Shown here in pieces: positions 8,662 through 20,600 of a DNA stretch of 64,000 nt. The position numbers and the translations under genes were made by a program. How positions within the stretch are numbered: the first letter of the stretch is position 1; each line of letters begins with the position of its first letter. Source of the stretch: Cladopsammia gracilis (taxonomy: Eukaryota > Cnidaria > Anthozoa > Scleractinia > Dendrophylliidae); the NCBI GenBank assembly GCA_022457155.1, contig JAJGOT010000474.1, forward strand, positions 372,001 to 436,000, given 5' to 3'. The notes below the pieces were generated by a model, which was given only the letters and a program-made list of their open reading frames with translations, had not been told where the DNA came from and did no database searches.

Positions 8662-11600
8662 GTAAATACATTTCTCTTGCCTTGTTACTCGTGGCGTAGA
8701 CGAGTTTTGTTTGGCCGTCTGAGTTTTGTTTTGTTTTTCGTATCACATTAGTAAATGCAAATTTATGCACGCATATTTTAGTTTCACTGGTCTCATCGGT
8801 TGACACGCGACCTCGTGATCTCGCTCTTGATTTGAAGAGAGCGGCAAAATTTCTCAATGTTTTGACTTGAGAAGCAGATGGAAGAATTACAGCGTACAAG
8901 TTTTCAAAACATTTCAAGGCGTTCATGGATAGATACGACCGTTTGATATTGTATTCGCTGCTTATTGCTGTGGGATTTTTGTTCGGACCAACTTTATGTT
9001 TCTTATAACTTGCCATTTGCTTAGCGATCGAGATGTTCAAGTGTTGGGTACTACTTTATCGTAAAAGCAATCAAAACACTCGGGAATCAAAACCGCAATG
9101 GGTTAACGAACGAGTTCAAGCTATGTACAGATTCTTGTTAGTATACATACTATTTTAATTAACGTTGTCGGATGAAAGCTTTAAGCCTACAAGCCAAGAC
9201 CGCAAGGTAGTATGGGATTTTTATGAATAAATTCACCATAATCAACAATAGGGAGCAAAAGTAACTACGACAACAACACCAAGGATTCTTTGTATACTAC
9301 TTTGCAGATCTTCCAATTTGTTTAGCTTATCTGTTTAACGTTACTGGATTGTTCCAGGAGCTTATTTTGTAGAGCCGGCTTTCAAGTTCAGACATAAATT
9401 TGGTCATTGGATGTTGTTGTTTTGCTGCACGTGAACGGAAAAGAAAGGTACCAACATATAAAACGCACGTGCACAGGCATTGTTTTTGCTAATTAAACCT
9501 ATTGTTTTGTGCCGTTCTCGCTGTTTCTGCCTTCGTGGCTGCTTAAGCTCCCTAATGCTTTTATCTCCCCACACTTTCAAATTAAGGAACGCTTCGAAGG
9601 CAAAATGGTTCGTATCGGTTTTTTGTTCCCCTCCTTTAAAAAAGGAGGCAAACGTCTTTAGGACTGTCGCCGATTTTCCGTGGCGCCCGCACTGACAACC
9701 GGAATCTGGGATGGCTATTTACAACTACCTATACTGCGTTGCGGTCTTGGCTTTGAACTTTCTTCCGACAACGGTAATTGAAATAGCTGTATGTAATGAC
9801 GAAGTCTGTTGAACAACTTTTCAGAAAAAATTGGCACGTCTTTGCGGTGGAAATTCATCTGAGCCACACCCACAGAATGGGTTTCTGGTATCTTTTAGGC
9901 GTCCCTTTCAAAATTTCTGAAGGTCACCCCCATCAATGTTATATGAGATTTCCCCCCACGGGCAATTTAAACACTAGGCGGCATTTTAAGAAATAAAGAA
10001 AAAAGTCGTTTATATAAGTATATAAGTGTGTTTAAGGGAAAATCTAGATATAAGGTGTTAAAGTATTTAGGTTGCATTCTGTCTGACCCTTAAAAATGGT
10101 TTGATCATACGCTTGAATATACTATAAGACGGGGCATTTTTGATGTCGTTCGGTAATGAATTCCATATTCTAGGTCCTTGAAACAGGATCGAAAATTTTT
10201 TAATATTTGTTCTACAGGTATGAGGTCGGTAAAAGTCAGAGTATCTTGTTGAATATTGATTAATCTGGTTTCCAGTTTTAAAGATTTGAGTAAAAGAAAT
10301 AGGTAAAGCATCATTATGATATAGGTACGTGAAAAAACTTACTTGGAGAGAGTAGATACTAAAAACATCAAGAATTTTCAAATTTGCAAAAAGAGGTTTA
10401 CTTGATTATTGCACATTTTACTATTAAATTTAAATGGAAGCTATTTATCGTGGTAATCTACATATGTCAGTCTGAATTTGTTTAGCTCTTGCGTTGAAGT
10501 ATAAAACGGATAAAGAAAAATATCCTATAACGACGCTATTTTTATGATTTTGTCTATGTTTTTTTTTTTCAGATTAATGAAGTCATCGTGGAAAATATTG
10601 TTTCATTGCAAGTGAACAGCCTTGCCGACATTTTGCAAATTTCATCAGTAATTGGCTCTGCCACTCAAGATAATGAAACAGTGTCTGATAAGAATCTGGT
10701 GAGTACTACAGATTAATGAAGTGATTTTTTAAAACATTGTTACATTGCAAGTGAACGGCCTAGCCGACCTTTTGCAAATTTCATCAGTAATTGGCTCTGG
10801 CACTCAAGATAGTGACACAGTGTCTGATAAGAATCTGGTGACTTATAGTATCTCAGGGTTAAAAACAAATGTCAGCCACAAAAGACAGGGACCTATTTGC
10901 GTCTGATCATAAGGCGTACAAACAAAGGTATTCCCCCACCTAGTGACAAGGACGGAGGGACGATTGTTCTGAATGCCTTTTACAAGGATGCTAATTGGTC
11001 CACAAAACGTAGAATTTAGCCACCAAAACACTTCTTATTTGTTGTTTTATGTCCCTTTAAAACCGAATGCCATGTAAACATAACATGTCGTCGTACCAGA
11101 AAATAATTATAATTTTCAAACAATAAGAGGGGATACATCTCCTTTGTACAACCGAAGGTTGAAAGCGGTCTTCATCGGTCTATCCTCCTTGGTTTTCTTT
11201 TTAGCTAGGGCGTGGCTTTGTCGAGCAGGTATATCTGGTATATGCTTCGATTGCTCGGGCGTCTCGGCGTATGGGCGAGGAGATTTTATATAGTTTAAAA
11301 GGCAAACAATCCTTTACGTGGTATTTGAGGTGGGTGGACTCTTATGTTCAGGTTCGCACGTTTGTAGGCCATTAAAAGCCGTTTGCGTTTGCTGTGTGTT
11401 TAAAAGTTGCCGAAAAAATCAACAATCTTCTGCGTTCTTACTTTAATGATTATCATCATTACTTTTGACTCCCGAGGGTTAGGGCCCTCTACCATCATCC
11501 TCCAGCGCAACCGGCTCCTTTCAACTGATTTGGCTGTTTCCCAGGTATAGCCTACACCTTCAAACTCCTGCAACATGGATCGCCTCCAGTTGTTTCTAGG

Positions 11601-14600
11601 CCGTCCTCTTTTCCTCTTTCCTTGTATTTAGCTGTTTCCCAGGTATAGCCTACACCTTCAATCTCCTGCAACATGGACCGCCTCCAGTTTGTTGCGATTT
11701 GAAGGCAATAAATCACAGCTATGGGTTGAATACAACAACGAAACTTTAATGTCGGGCGATCGATTCAAGCTGTACAAAGATCTCTGTTGCACGAGGCACT
11801 GCTAATCATGTGACTGGCCGATCACATGATTATTGTCACGCTTGTCACGTCACCTCCCTTTCCCTTACAAAATTAGCAAGAATAACAACAAAACAAAATG
11901 AAGTACAATGAACTAAATTCAAGTTCTAGTCAATGTTCAACTGTTCAACTTAAGTCATAATCTTCAAGCCATGTAGGGGTACGTCTGGCTCTCTCGGAAC
12001 GCCTGGGCTGGTAGGCTAGGATGGGCTCTACATGGTCCGGGACGGACTGTACTGGGTACATTGCGTCATTCATTTCAATCTCAGGGGTAGGCTGGATCTG
12101 GTTCTGGCCTTGCAGGGACTCTGGTAAGACAGGTGGTTTGTTTTCATTCTCAGCCTGATGAGGCTCTTCAATGTGGCTGCTTGGTTCTGGTGATGGCTCC
12201 AGAGTAGACCTCAGCTGACGGCGGTTTCTGCGGAAGCGTCCGTCCGACTTCATATGACCGTCGGTCAAGAGGGCGTGTGCAGTGGCCCAAGCTCCATTTC
12301 TGCTCCCCTGGTAGCTTCATGCGGATGACATCGCCTGTTTTTAAGGGGGCAAGATTCTTGATGCCTCTGTTGTACTGCCTGCACTGCAATCTTTTTCTAG
12401 CTGCTAGGTTACTCGCTGTGGTCATCATGTCACCGTTTGGCCGGAGGAGTTTATTGGCTGTTGGAAGCAAAGTGCGGGTGCGTTGGCCCATTAACCTCTG
12501 AGCTGGTGAGGTGCTGAATCCTTCACTTGGGGTGTTGCGCCAATCAAGGATCGCTAATAGTGGGTCTTTCTTGTCTTCCTTTGCTTTCATGAGCAGTCCT
12601 TTGCAGGTTTTCACAGCATTTTCGACTTTTCCGTTCGACTGGGGATATCTAGGGCTAGACGTTCGGTGCTCAAACTGCCAATTAGAGGAGAAATTCTTGA
12701 ACTCTTGATTGTCGAATTCTGGACCATTATCCGTAATCAGTACCTCTGGAATACCATGGCGAGCAAATTGCACCTTGAGTTGAGTGATAACAGCTTGTGC
12801 TGTCTTCTTGTGGATTTCAACCACTTCAAAGAAATTTGACCAGTAATCCACCATTATCAGAAATGTCTGCTGTCCAAGGACAAACAGATCAGCAGCGATC
12901 TTTTGCCAAGCGCGCGATGGCAGTTCATGTGGTTGAAGCTCTTCACGGGCTTGTTCCGGTCGGTATGTTTGGCAGATTGTACAACGCGAGACAAAGTCTC
13001 TGATCTCAGCACTCATTCGAGGCCAATACAGTATTTCACGGGCACGGCGAATACAACCTCCGATGCCGATGTGGCTGCTATGGAGCTGGTTTAGCATGTC
13101 CTCACGAAGTGAAAGGGGCACTACAAGCTGTTCTCCACGGAACACTAGACCCTGCGACTCTATCAACTCGCCTCGCTCGTCATAATATGGCAGAACAGCA
13201 GGAGGACACTTTTTCTTGTCAGGCCAGCCTTGCTTGATTACACGAACAAGTTCCTGGATATCAGCATCTTCAGCGACTCGTTGTCGGAACACATATTCGT
13301 TTCGGAGGCTCAACTTGAAGATGTTCTTCGTGATTCACCGTCTCGAGTGCACGAATCTCACAGAGCTCGGTCTGGGCCCCATCAGTGGTCTTCAGATATG
13401 CACGACTCAAGGCATCTGCAATGTACATAAGGGGACCTTTCTTGTATTGTACTTCAAGGTTGTACTTTTGCAGGGCCAGGCGCATTCGTTGCAGGCGCTT
13501 GGGTGATTTGTGAATTTCCTTTTTGAACACAGACTTCAATGGCTCATGGTCAGTCTCAACAGTGACTGTGTCACGCCCATAGAGATATTGGTCGAACTTG
13601 TCACATGCCCAAGTGATGGCGAGCATCTCTTTTTCTATTTGGGCGTATCGAGACTCGGTGTCGGTGAGGGCACGGGAGACATAACAGACGGGCTGACCTT
13701 CTTGCAGCAGTACTGCTCCTAAGCCAGACTTGCTGGCATTACATTGTACAGTGACTGGCTTGCTTACATCATAATATAGCGAAGGACGTGTGCCTCTGTC
13801 AGGAACTTCTTGATCGTGTTCATGGCAAGGGAGTGCTGTTCTAACCACTGGAACTCCACATTCTTGTCCTCCAGACGTCTTAGTGACCCTGTCATCTCTG
13901 ATAGGTGGGGCATAAACTTTGCAAGATACGTCACCATTCCCGGGAATCGCTTCAATGCAGTAACATCTTCAGGTTCAGGCATCTGCAATATGGCCTGAAT
14001 CTTCTCGGGATCAGGCTTTAGCCCTTGAGAAGTGAGGAGATGACCCATGAATTTCACACTTGTCTGGTGTCGTTTCACTTTCGCATGATTCAACTTCAAG
14101 TTCCACAGACGGCATTTCTCAAGAAAGGCACGCTCATTTCTTTCAAGACTCTGGTTTACTTCACGGTCAGTACTGCCAAATCCGGCGATCAGGAAGTCGT
14201 CTGCAATCACTTCCACGCCTTCCAGGTCTTCAACAAACTCATGCATTGTACGTTGCCAGACTTCTGGTGCTGAAGAGATGCCAAATGGCATCCTCTGCCA
14301 TCTGTACCGCCCAAATGGCGTATTAAAGGTGGTCTTGTAGCTAGATTCAGTGTCGAGACGTTTCTGCCAAAAGCCATCCTTGGCATCTACGACAGTGAAC
14401 TTCTTTGCTTGCGAAAGGCGGGTCGCAACTTCCTCCACTGTTGGCATTTGGTAATGCTCTCGGCGGATCGCTTTGTTCAAATCTCGCGGGTCCAGACATA
14501 TGCGTAGCTTGTTGGGCTTGACAATGACCAACATACTGGAAACCCACTCGGTTGGTTCAGTAACAGGAGCAAGAACACCGCTGGCTACCATCTCATCAAT

Positions 14601-17600
14601 TTTCTCCTTGATCTGGCTTCGTAGAGCGACGGGTACACGACGGGGTGGATGTATCACAGGTGGAACTCTGTCGTCGGTGACGATGTGGTACTCGCCAGGG
14701 AGGTCACCCAAACCTTCAAAGACATCCTTGTATTCCTCTAGAAGGTCAGCAATCCCTGTGGTTACGCTTACACTTGGGGTATCCTTGAGACCACTGGAGT
14801 TTGATGGGCTATCACAGTCATTAATTGTTATCAGTCCCAGTCCAATACATGTGCTGTATGATAGCAGTGGGGCAAGGTCGTCTTCTGTAATGTTGAACTG
14901 CAACACATGTCTTTTCCCATGGCGCCATGTAGGGAGCTCTGTCGACCCCAATATCTTGTACCGTTCATTCGTGTAAGTTTTAATAAACTTGTGTGAGCAG
15001 CGTTTGACTTGCGTCAAATCCTTATCAGCCGTGGCACGTCGATAATCTTTCAGCGAAAGGAGATTGCATTCCGCACCTGTGTCTAGTTGAAATGTCACTT
15101 GACTTCGACTGCTTTGCACGCCGACTTCCATAGTAATCAAAGCACACGATCCAGTTCCAACTTGACTTATACGAAAAACTTCTTCAGATACTTCTTCCAC
15201 ATTGTTTACCTTTGGGTTGGTTGATCGGCTCTTTGACTGAAAGTGGTTCTTCTGTCCGCACTTGTGGCACGTTTGCCCTCTGGCAGGGCACTGGCGATTT
15301 CCATGGTGATATCCACAGAATCTACATTCTTGCCGATGGATGGGCGGATCACGTGGCCGTCTTGTGTTTTGAGGCGGTTCATTCTTCAGATCATTCTTCG
15401 GCTATGTTCTAACCGCACCAACTGACTCATCTGTTCCGCTGGTAATCAACTTTAATTGCTGACTGGTCTGTTCTGCGGCTTTGCAAATGTCGATAGCTTT
15501 AGACAAGCTCAGGTCGTTTACTCGTAACAGGCGTTCTCGTACTTTCTCATCTCGGACTCCAAGGACCAAGCGGTCGCGTAGAATCTCGTCCGGTGTGATT
15601 TCGTCGTGGGCACAGTTCTTCGCAATCACACGCAACTCGGTCACATAAGTACTAATACTTTCGCCTGGCTCCTGTTTCCGATTATTAAAGCGATAGCGTT
15701 CGTATATCACTTGAGTGCGAGGTTCACAATATTCGTCAAATTTGGCTAAAACGTCTGTAATACTGTTTTCGTTCTGGCCCTCACTCCAAGCAAACGTATC
15801 AAACGCTTTGACGGCCTCCTCGCCGATGACTGAAAGGAATGTTGATACTCGAACAAGATTCTCCTGCTTGTTAATTCCAGTCGCAATTTCATACCTTTGC
15901 CAAACTTTTTTCCATTGTTTCCAATTGCTAGCCAGATTATCATCCCCTACAAGCGGCTTTGGTGGCGGCAGATTCATCGGAGGTAATATCATCGGAGCGG
16001 CAGCTGACGTTCCTGAAGCGCTTTCTGTAGTATCAGGCGGAGGCATCTTGCCAAAACAAAACCACGAGGAACAAATTTCCTTCTTCGATTGACTGTGTAC
16101 TCACGAATTTGGCATCAAATACTTGTCAAATCGTCCTCTAACGAAGCTAGAGACTCACTTTTGACACCATGTTGCGATTTGAAGGCAATAAATCACAGCT
16201 ATGGGTTGAATACAACAACGAAACTTTAATGTCGGGCGATCGATTCAAGTTGTACAAAGATCTCTGTTGCACGAGGCACTGCTAATCATGTGACTGGCTG
16301 ATCACATGATTATTGTCACGTCACACAGTTGTTTTTAGGCCGTCCTCTTTTCCTCTTTCCTTGTATTTAGCTGTTTCCCAGGTATAGCCTACACCTTCAA
16401 ACTCCTGCAACATGGACCGCCTCCAGTTGTTTCTAGGCCGTCCTCTTTTCCTCTTTTCCTCTTTCACAACCATATACAGAAAAACGGATTTCACGTTTGT
16501 GTTGAATATCCTCAACGTGGAGTTGAGTGCCGCATAGGTCGTAGGGCCCTAAAAGCAGGTCTGGCCTTTACAATTCTCACACTGATATTCCTGTCCGCTT
16601 CCCCATCTGTGCTGATGATACTGCCCAGATAGCAAAACTCTCCTTAAACAGTTTCTTAACCTCCAAGTGATATTGGGCTGCTCATTTTACTGTTAACCCT
16701 TAGCACTTTGGTCTTCGGGACATTGATCTTCATTCCCAATTTGCTAGCGACCACTCTGAGATTTCCTTTGGCTGTGTGTTGCAGGTATTAAACATACATC
16801 ATCAGCAAAATCTGAATCTGCTAGTTATTCAGTGAGGATCTACTGAATTTCAGTTCTCTCGTTCATCAAATATTCTCTTTCTATCTAATCCATTACCATT
16901 AGGAAATGAAGCAGTCTTGACTCCAGTTTGGATTTCCGATGAATCTGTAAGCTTGTTGTTGTGCACAACTTGCACCCTAAAGTTGTAGTACGTGCTTGCG
17001 ATAATGCTTACTATTTCTACATTCAACGGTATTCCGTAGTGCCGAAAAAGTCTCCAGAGCCTTACACTATCAACACTTTCACATGCCTTTGCAAACTCCA
17101 CAAAGTTAAGATACACTGTGCATAAAATCCTAAGTTGCTGGCAGCTCAGAAGATTAACCTTGTTAGGAAAAATAACAGTCATCAAAAGCTTAGCCGCCGC
17201 TCAACTTGTATATATTATGTCACCTCTACCTTCCTCGCAATCCTACTTGAAAGATATAAATCAAACTTTTTACAATTTTCTTTGGGATAAAAAAGGTGAT
17301 AAAATTAAAAGAAGCGGAATGATAAATGATTACGAAAGTGGTGGATTAAAGATGCTTGACATCCAAACTTTCAATTGCGCTTTAAAAGCTAAGTGGGTAC
17401 AGAAATACCTTGACGACAACAATCACGGTAAATGGAAACTGTTTTTTGATTACTTTCTAGGACGTCATGAGGGTAAATTACTTCTGACTGGTAATATTAA
17501 GCAAGCCGATGTAGCTACTTTGACCATTCAGGATACCTTCACAAATGAAATAGTCGAAATCTGGTCAAGATTAAATTATGAAGAAAGTCCAAAACACTTC

Positions 17601-20600
17601 GAAAAGATCCCCATTTGGTACAACTCCCTTATAAGGATCGCAAACAAACCAATTTTTTATAGAAATTGGTCTTGTGCAGGAGTTAATAATGTCAAAGACA
17701 TATTAGACCAAGAATCAAATTTTCTAAAATTTAATGAGTTCAAAACTTTATACAAAATCAAGACCCCCTTTTTAACCTATCACGGTGTTGTCTCCTCAAT
17801 AAAATATTTGAAAAAAGTTTTCCCGACTCAAGGTAGTGCAAACTCTAACAATCAACCCAACCGTGGTCAAAAGTTATTACCAGCCTCGAACCTTTGCAGC
17901 GAAGCTTACAAATGCCTTATTAAAAACATTTCTTCTACACCAAAAAAAAGTCAACATAAATGGATAATTGACTGTAATATCGTTGAAAATTCAATTAATT
18001 GGAATCTGACTTATCTTTTGCCCTTCCGTTGCACAAGAGAAAGTAGGTTACAAGTTTTTCAGTTCAAGCTCCTTCATAGACGAATTGCAACAAATAGGTA
18101 CCTTAATAAAATAGGTGTGTCATTAAATGATACCTGTACTTTCTGTCTCTATTGCACCTTTTTTGGAACTGTGAACATGTTCAAACTTTTTGGAAGAACT
18201 TTCAATCTTGGCTGGTTCAACATCTAGTGAAACCACAAAATGTGCTTTTGACCTTACCTATTTGCCTGGGGTTAGTTGACAACAGTGAAGACCTACTTGC
18301 ACACCACGCACTATCAATTGCAAAGTATCATATCTACTCGTCCAAAATAAAGGAAACTCTACCGAATATAAATTTGTTCTCGAAAATGTTCCTAAAATGT
18401 CTAGAAATAGAAAGACTTTTCGCATACAAAACAAACACAATTAGAGCTTTCAAATCAAAATGGGTTTGCTTCAATTTCAATACCTGTCTTTAATTCAGTA
18501 GGACGGTCGGTCCTCCCCCCCCCCCCCCCCCCCCCCTCTTCGTCTGTTTATTTCATTTCTGTCTTCCTTTCCCTTTCTAATTTCTTTTTCCTTTTTAAAA
18601 TTGTATTGTAATTAAGGTAACATCTTCTAATGTAAAGATAATAAGTACGATATACATTGTAATATAATTTATTGTATATTTTACGTTGGAAAGAAAATAA
18701 AAAACTTTTTTGGGAAAAAAAGATACGGTGTGCTTTGCCGTTCAATGGACTGTTCAGCTATTATCCTCGGTGTTGCTATCTGATCTAGCGCATCCAGCGC
18801 TGCCTTCAACCTTTCTAGGATGATCCTAGTTGGTCTCCACTTGGCACTGAGAGTAGCATAATAGCTCTCCAATTCCCGTAATAGCTGAGGTTGCTCCTTT
18901 TTGGTAACTTGATCAAGAGACTTTGCATATGGTATTGCTTCCCTCCCACATTTAAAACGTTATACAAGATATCTGCCGTAGTGCTCGGATCTGCTTTCAA
19001 AATCTCAAGATGGATATCATCCCTACCGAAGGCCTTCCCGTTCTTGAGCTTTTTCACTGCTTTCATCTCGCTCTTAGATATTCTAACACAGTTAATATTA
19101 AGCGCCTCTTCATTCTCAGCGAGATCTAGTCTTATCTCCGGGATTGGTGTGTTAACCCTATTCAGCCTGGGCTTTTTTTGAGTTTCTGAGCCTGGGGGCG
19201 GGGCACATTGTGCCCCCCTTCGTAACTTCAAGAACATTTATGCTATGACAATGAAACCTAGAGGGTACATAGTACGTCCAAAACTGTCTCCTTTGCGGTC
19301 CGCACAATGGAAGGATGACGTCATATGACGTAGTTATTAGGTAATTAGTTATGCGGCCGCCATCTTGGATCCGCCATCTTGGATTTCTTAATTTTTTTAA
19401 AACCTCTTAAAAACCGTCAAAATTCACCCAAAATTAATAAAAACCAATAAATAAACGCTAAAAGACGTAAAAATATAAAAGTTATACCAATAAACATTGT
19501 TTTTCTTCATTCAAAGGTATAAATATGCAAATTTCAAAAAACATGGCTGTCAAAATCTTGTTGCCATGGAAACGTCAAGTCACGTGATCAAAAAATTGTC
19601 ATATGAAATTGTTGCCAGATAAATTTTAGGAAAAGTCACGAAGTTTGATGGCGTTTGAATACATATTAAAGAAGTTATGAATGTTGAAAGTTAGCGCGGG
19701 CACTTTGTATACCCCCCCAGGCCGAATAGGGTTAAGTACCTCTTGAAAATGCTCTTTTCACCTGTTCACAGTTTACCATTCTTATCTCTCACTGGCCTTG
19801 TAGTGCTTGAATTCTTTCTAGCCAATCTTTTGGTAAGGTTGTATAATTCCAGATGTTGTGCTCTGTGGCACCTTCTTCAGCATGTTGTATTTGATCTTAC
19901 ACTTTTTTTTATCTTTCTTTACTTTCTGTTTTATCTCCTTCCTTTTCACTCTTGTAGACTTTCTGTAGCTCCCTCTTTTAAACCATGTTCAACTTTTGTT
20001 TCACCTCCCTCCGGGCTTCAATATCTTTCCGTGTATATTCACTGATTCACTTCATTCTCTTTGATTGCCTATATCCCAGTACTTCATTGCATGTATTAGT
20101 AACGATGTCTTTGCGGTGTTGCCACGGTATATCCATGTCCTCCTTATTAATTTTCTCCTCTGCAAGAGCTGCGAATCTGTTCTTAGTGTCGTAACAACCT
20201 CCTCTCTCATCTCCCAATCCTTCAATCCCACTGTTCTCCGTTTCTACTTTTGCATTGATATCAGCCATTAGGATCAACGTGTCCCTTCTCGGTGCCTTTG
20301 CAATGATTCCTTGCAGCTGCTGAAAGAAGTGTTCTTTATCCTCTATCTCTGCTAAATTTGTAGGCGCACAGCGTTGTATGGTGGTAATGCTACGTCCAAT
20401 GAATGCAGCACTACTCCATTTTCATGAACATCCTCCTCGTTTTCTTTGCCAGAGTAAAGAAATATTTCTCTTGTTGATGTAGTGATCTCCCCAAATGTGC
20501 TCCACCGCACCTCTGATACTCCAAGAACAGCTATTAAGAACAATCTCAGTTCGCTGGCCACTGAGCGAGTTTGCTTGCTTGAAACAACGTCCTCACATTC

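Larger units (their letters stand above)
11690..16325 (-). mobile_element. Ty3/gypsy LTR retrotransposon (degenerate)
   Basis: Two short LTRs (11690-11852 and 16170-16325) begin TGTTGCGATTTGAAGGC on the plus strand and enclose gag and pol on the minus strand. The 5-bp target duplication CAGTT is at 11685-11689 and 16326-16330. On the coding strand a candidate primer-binding site, TGGTGTCAAAAGTGAG, directly follows the 5' LTR (16154-16169). A purine-rich tract, AAGGGAAAGGGAGG, precedes the 3' LTR (about 11853-11866). One stop and three frameshifts in gag-pol mean it is not autonomous. It inserted into the tandem-repeated tail of the older LINE. Confidence 0.95.
17124..18719 (+). mobile_element. 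5'-truncated L1/Tx1-type LINE
   Basis: This 1.6-kb copy carries the C-terminal part of an L1/Tx1-like ORF2 and ends in an A-rich tail. It sits inside the reverse transcriptase of the older minus-strand LINE. A 14-bp duplication, AAGATACACTGTGC at 17110-17123 and AAGATACGGTGTGC at 18720-18733 (two differences), flanks it. This fits target-primed reverse transcription. Confidence 0.88.

Noticed and set aside
12277..15425. Plus-strand ORFs of 60-167 residues over the gypsy element
   Set aside because: Antisense shadows of gag-pol.
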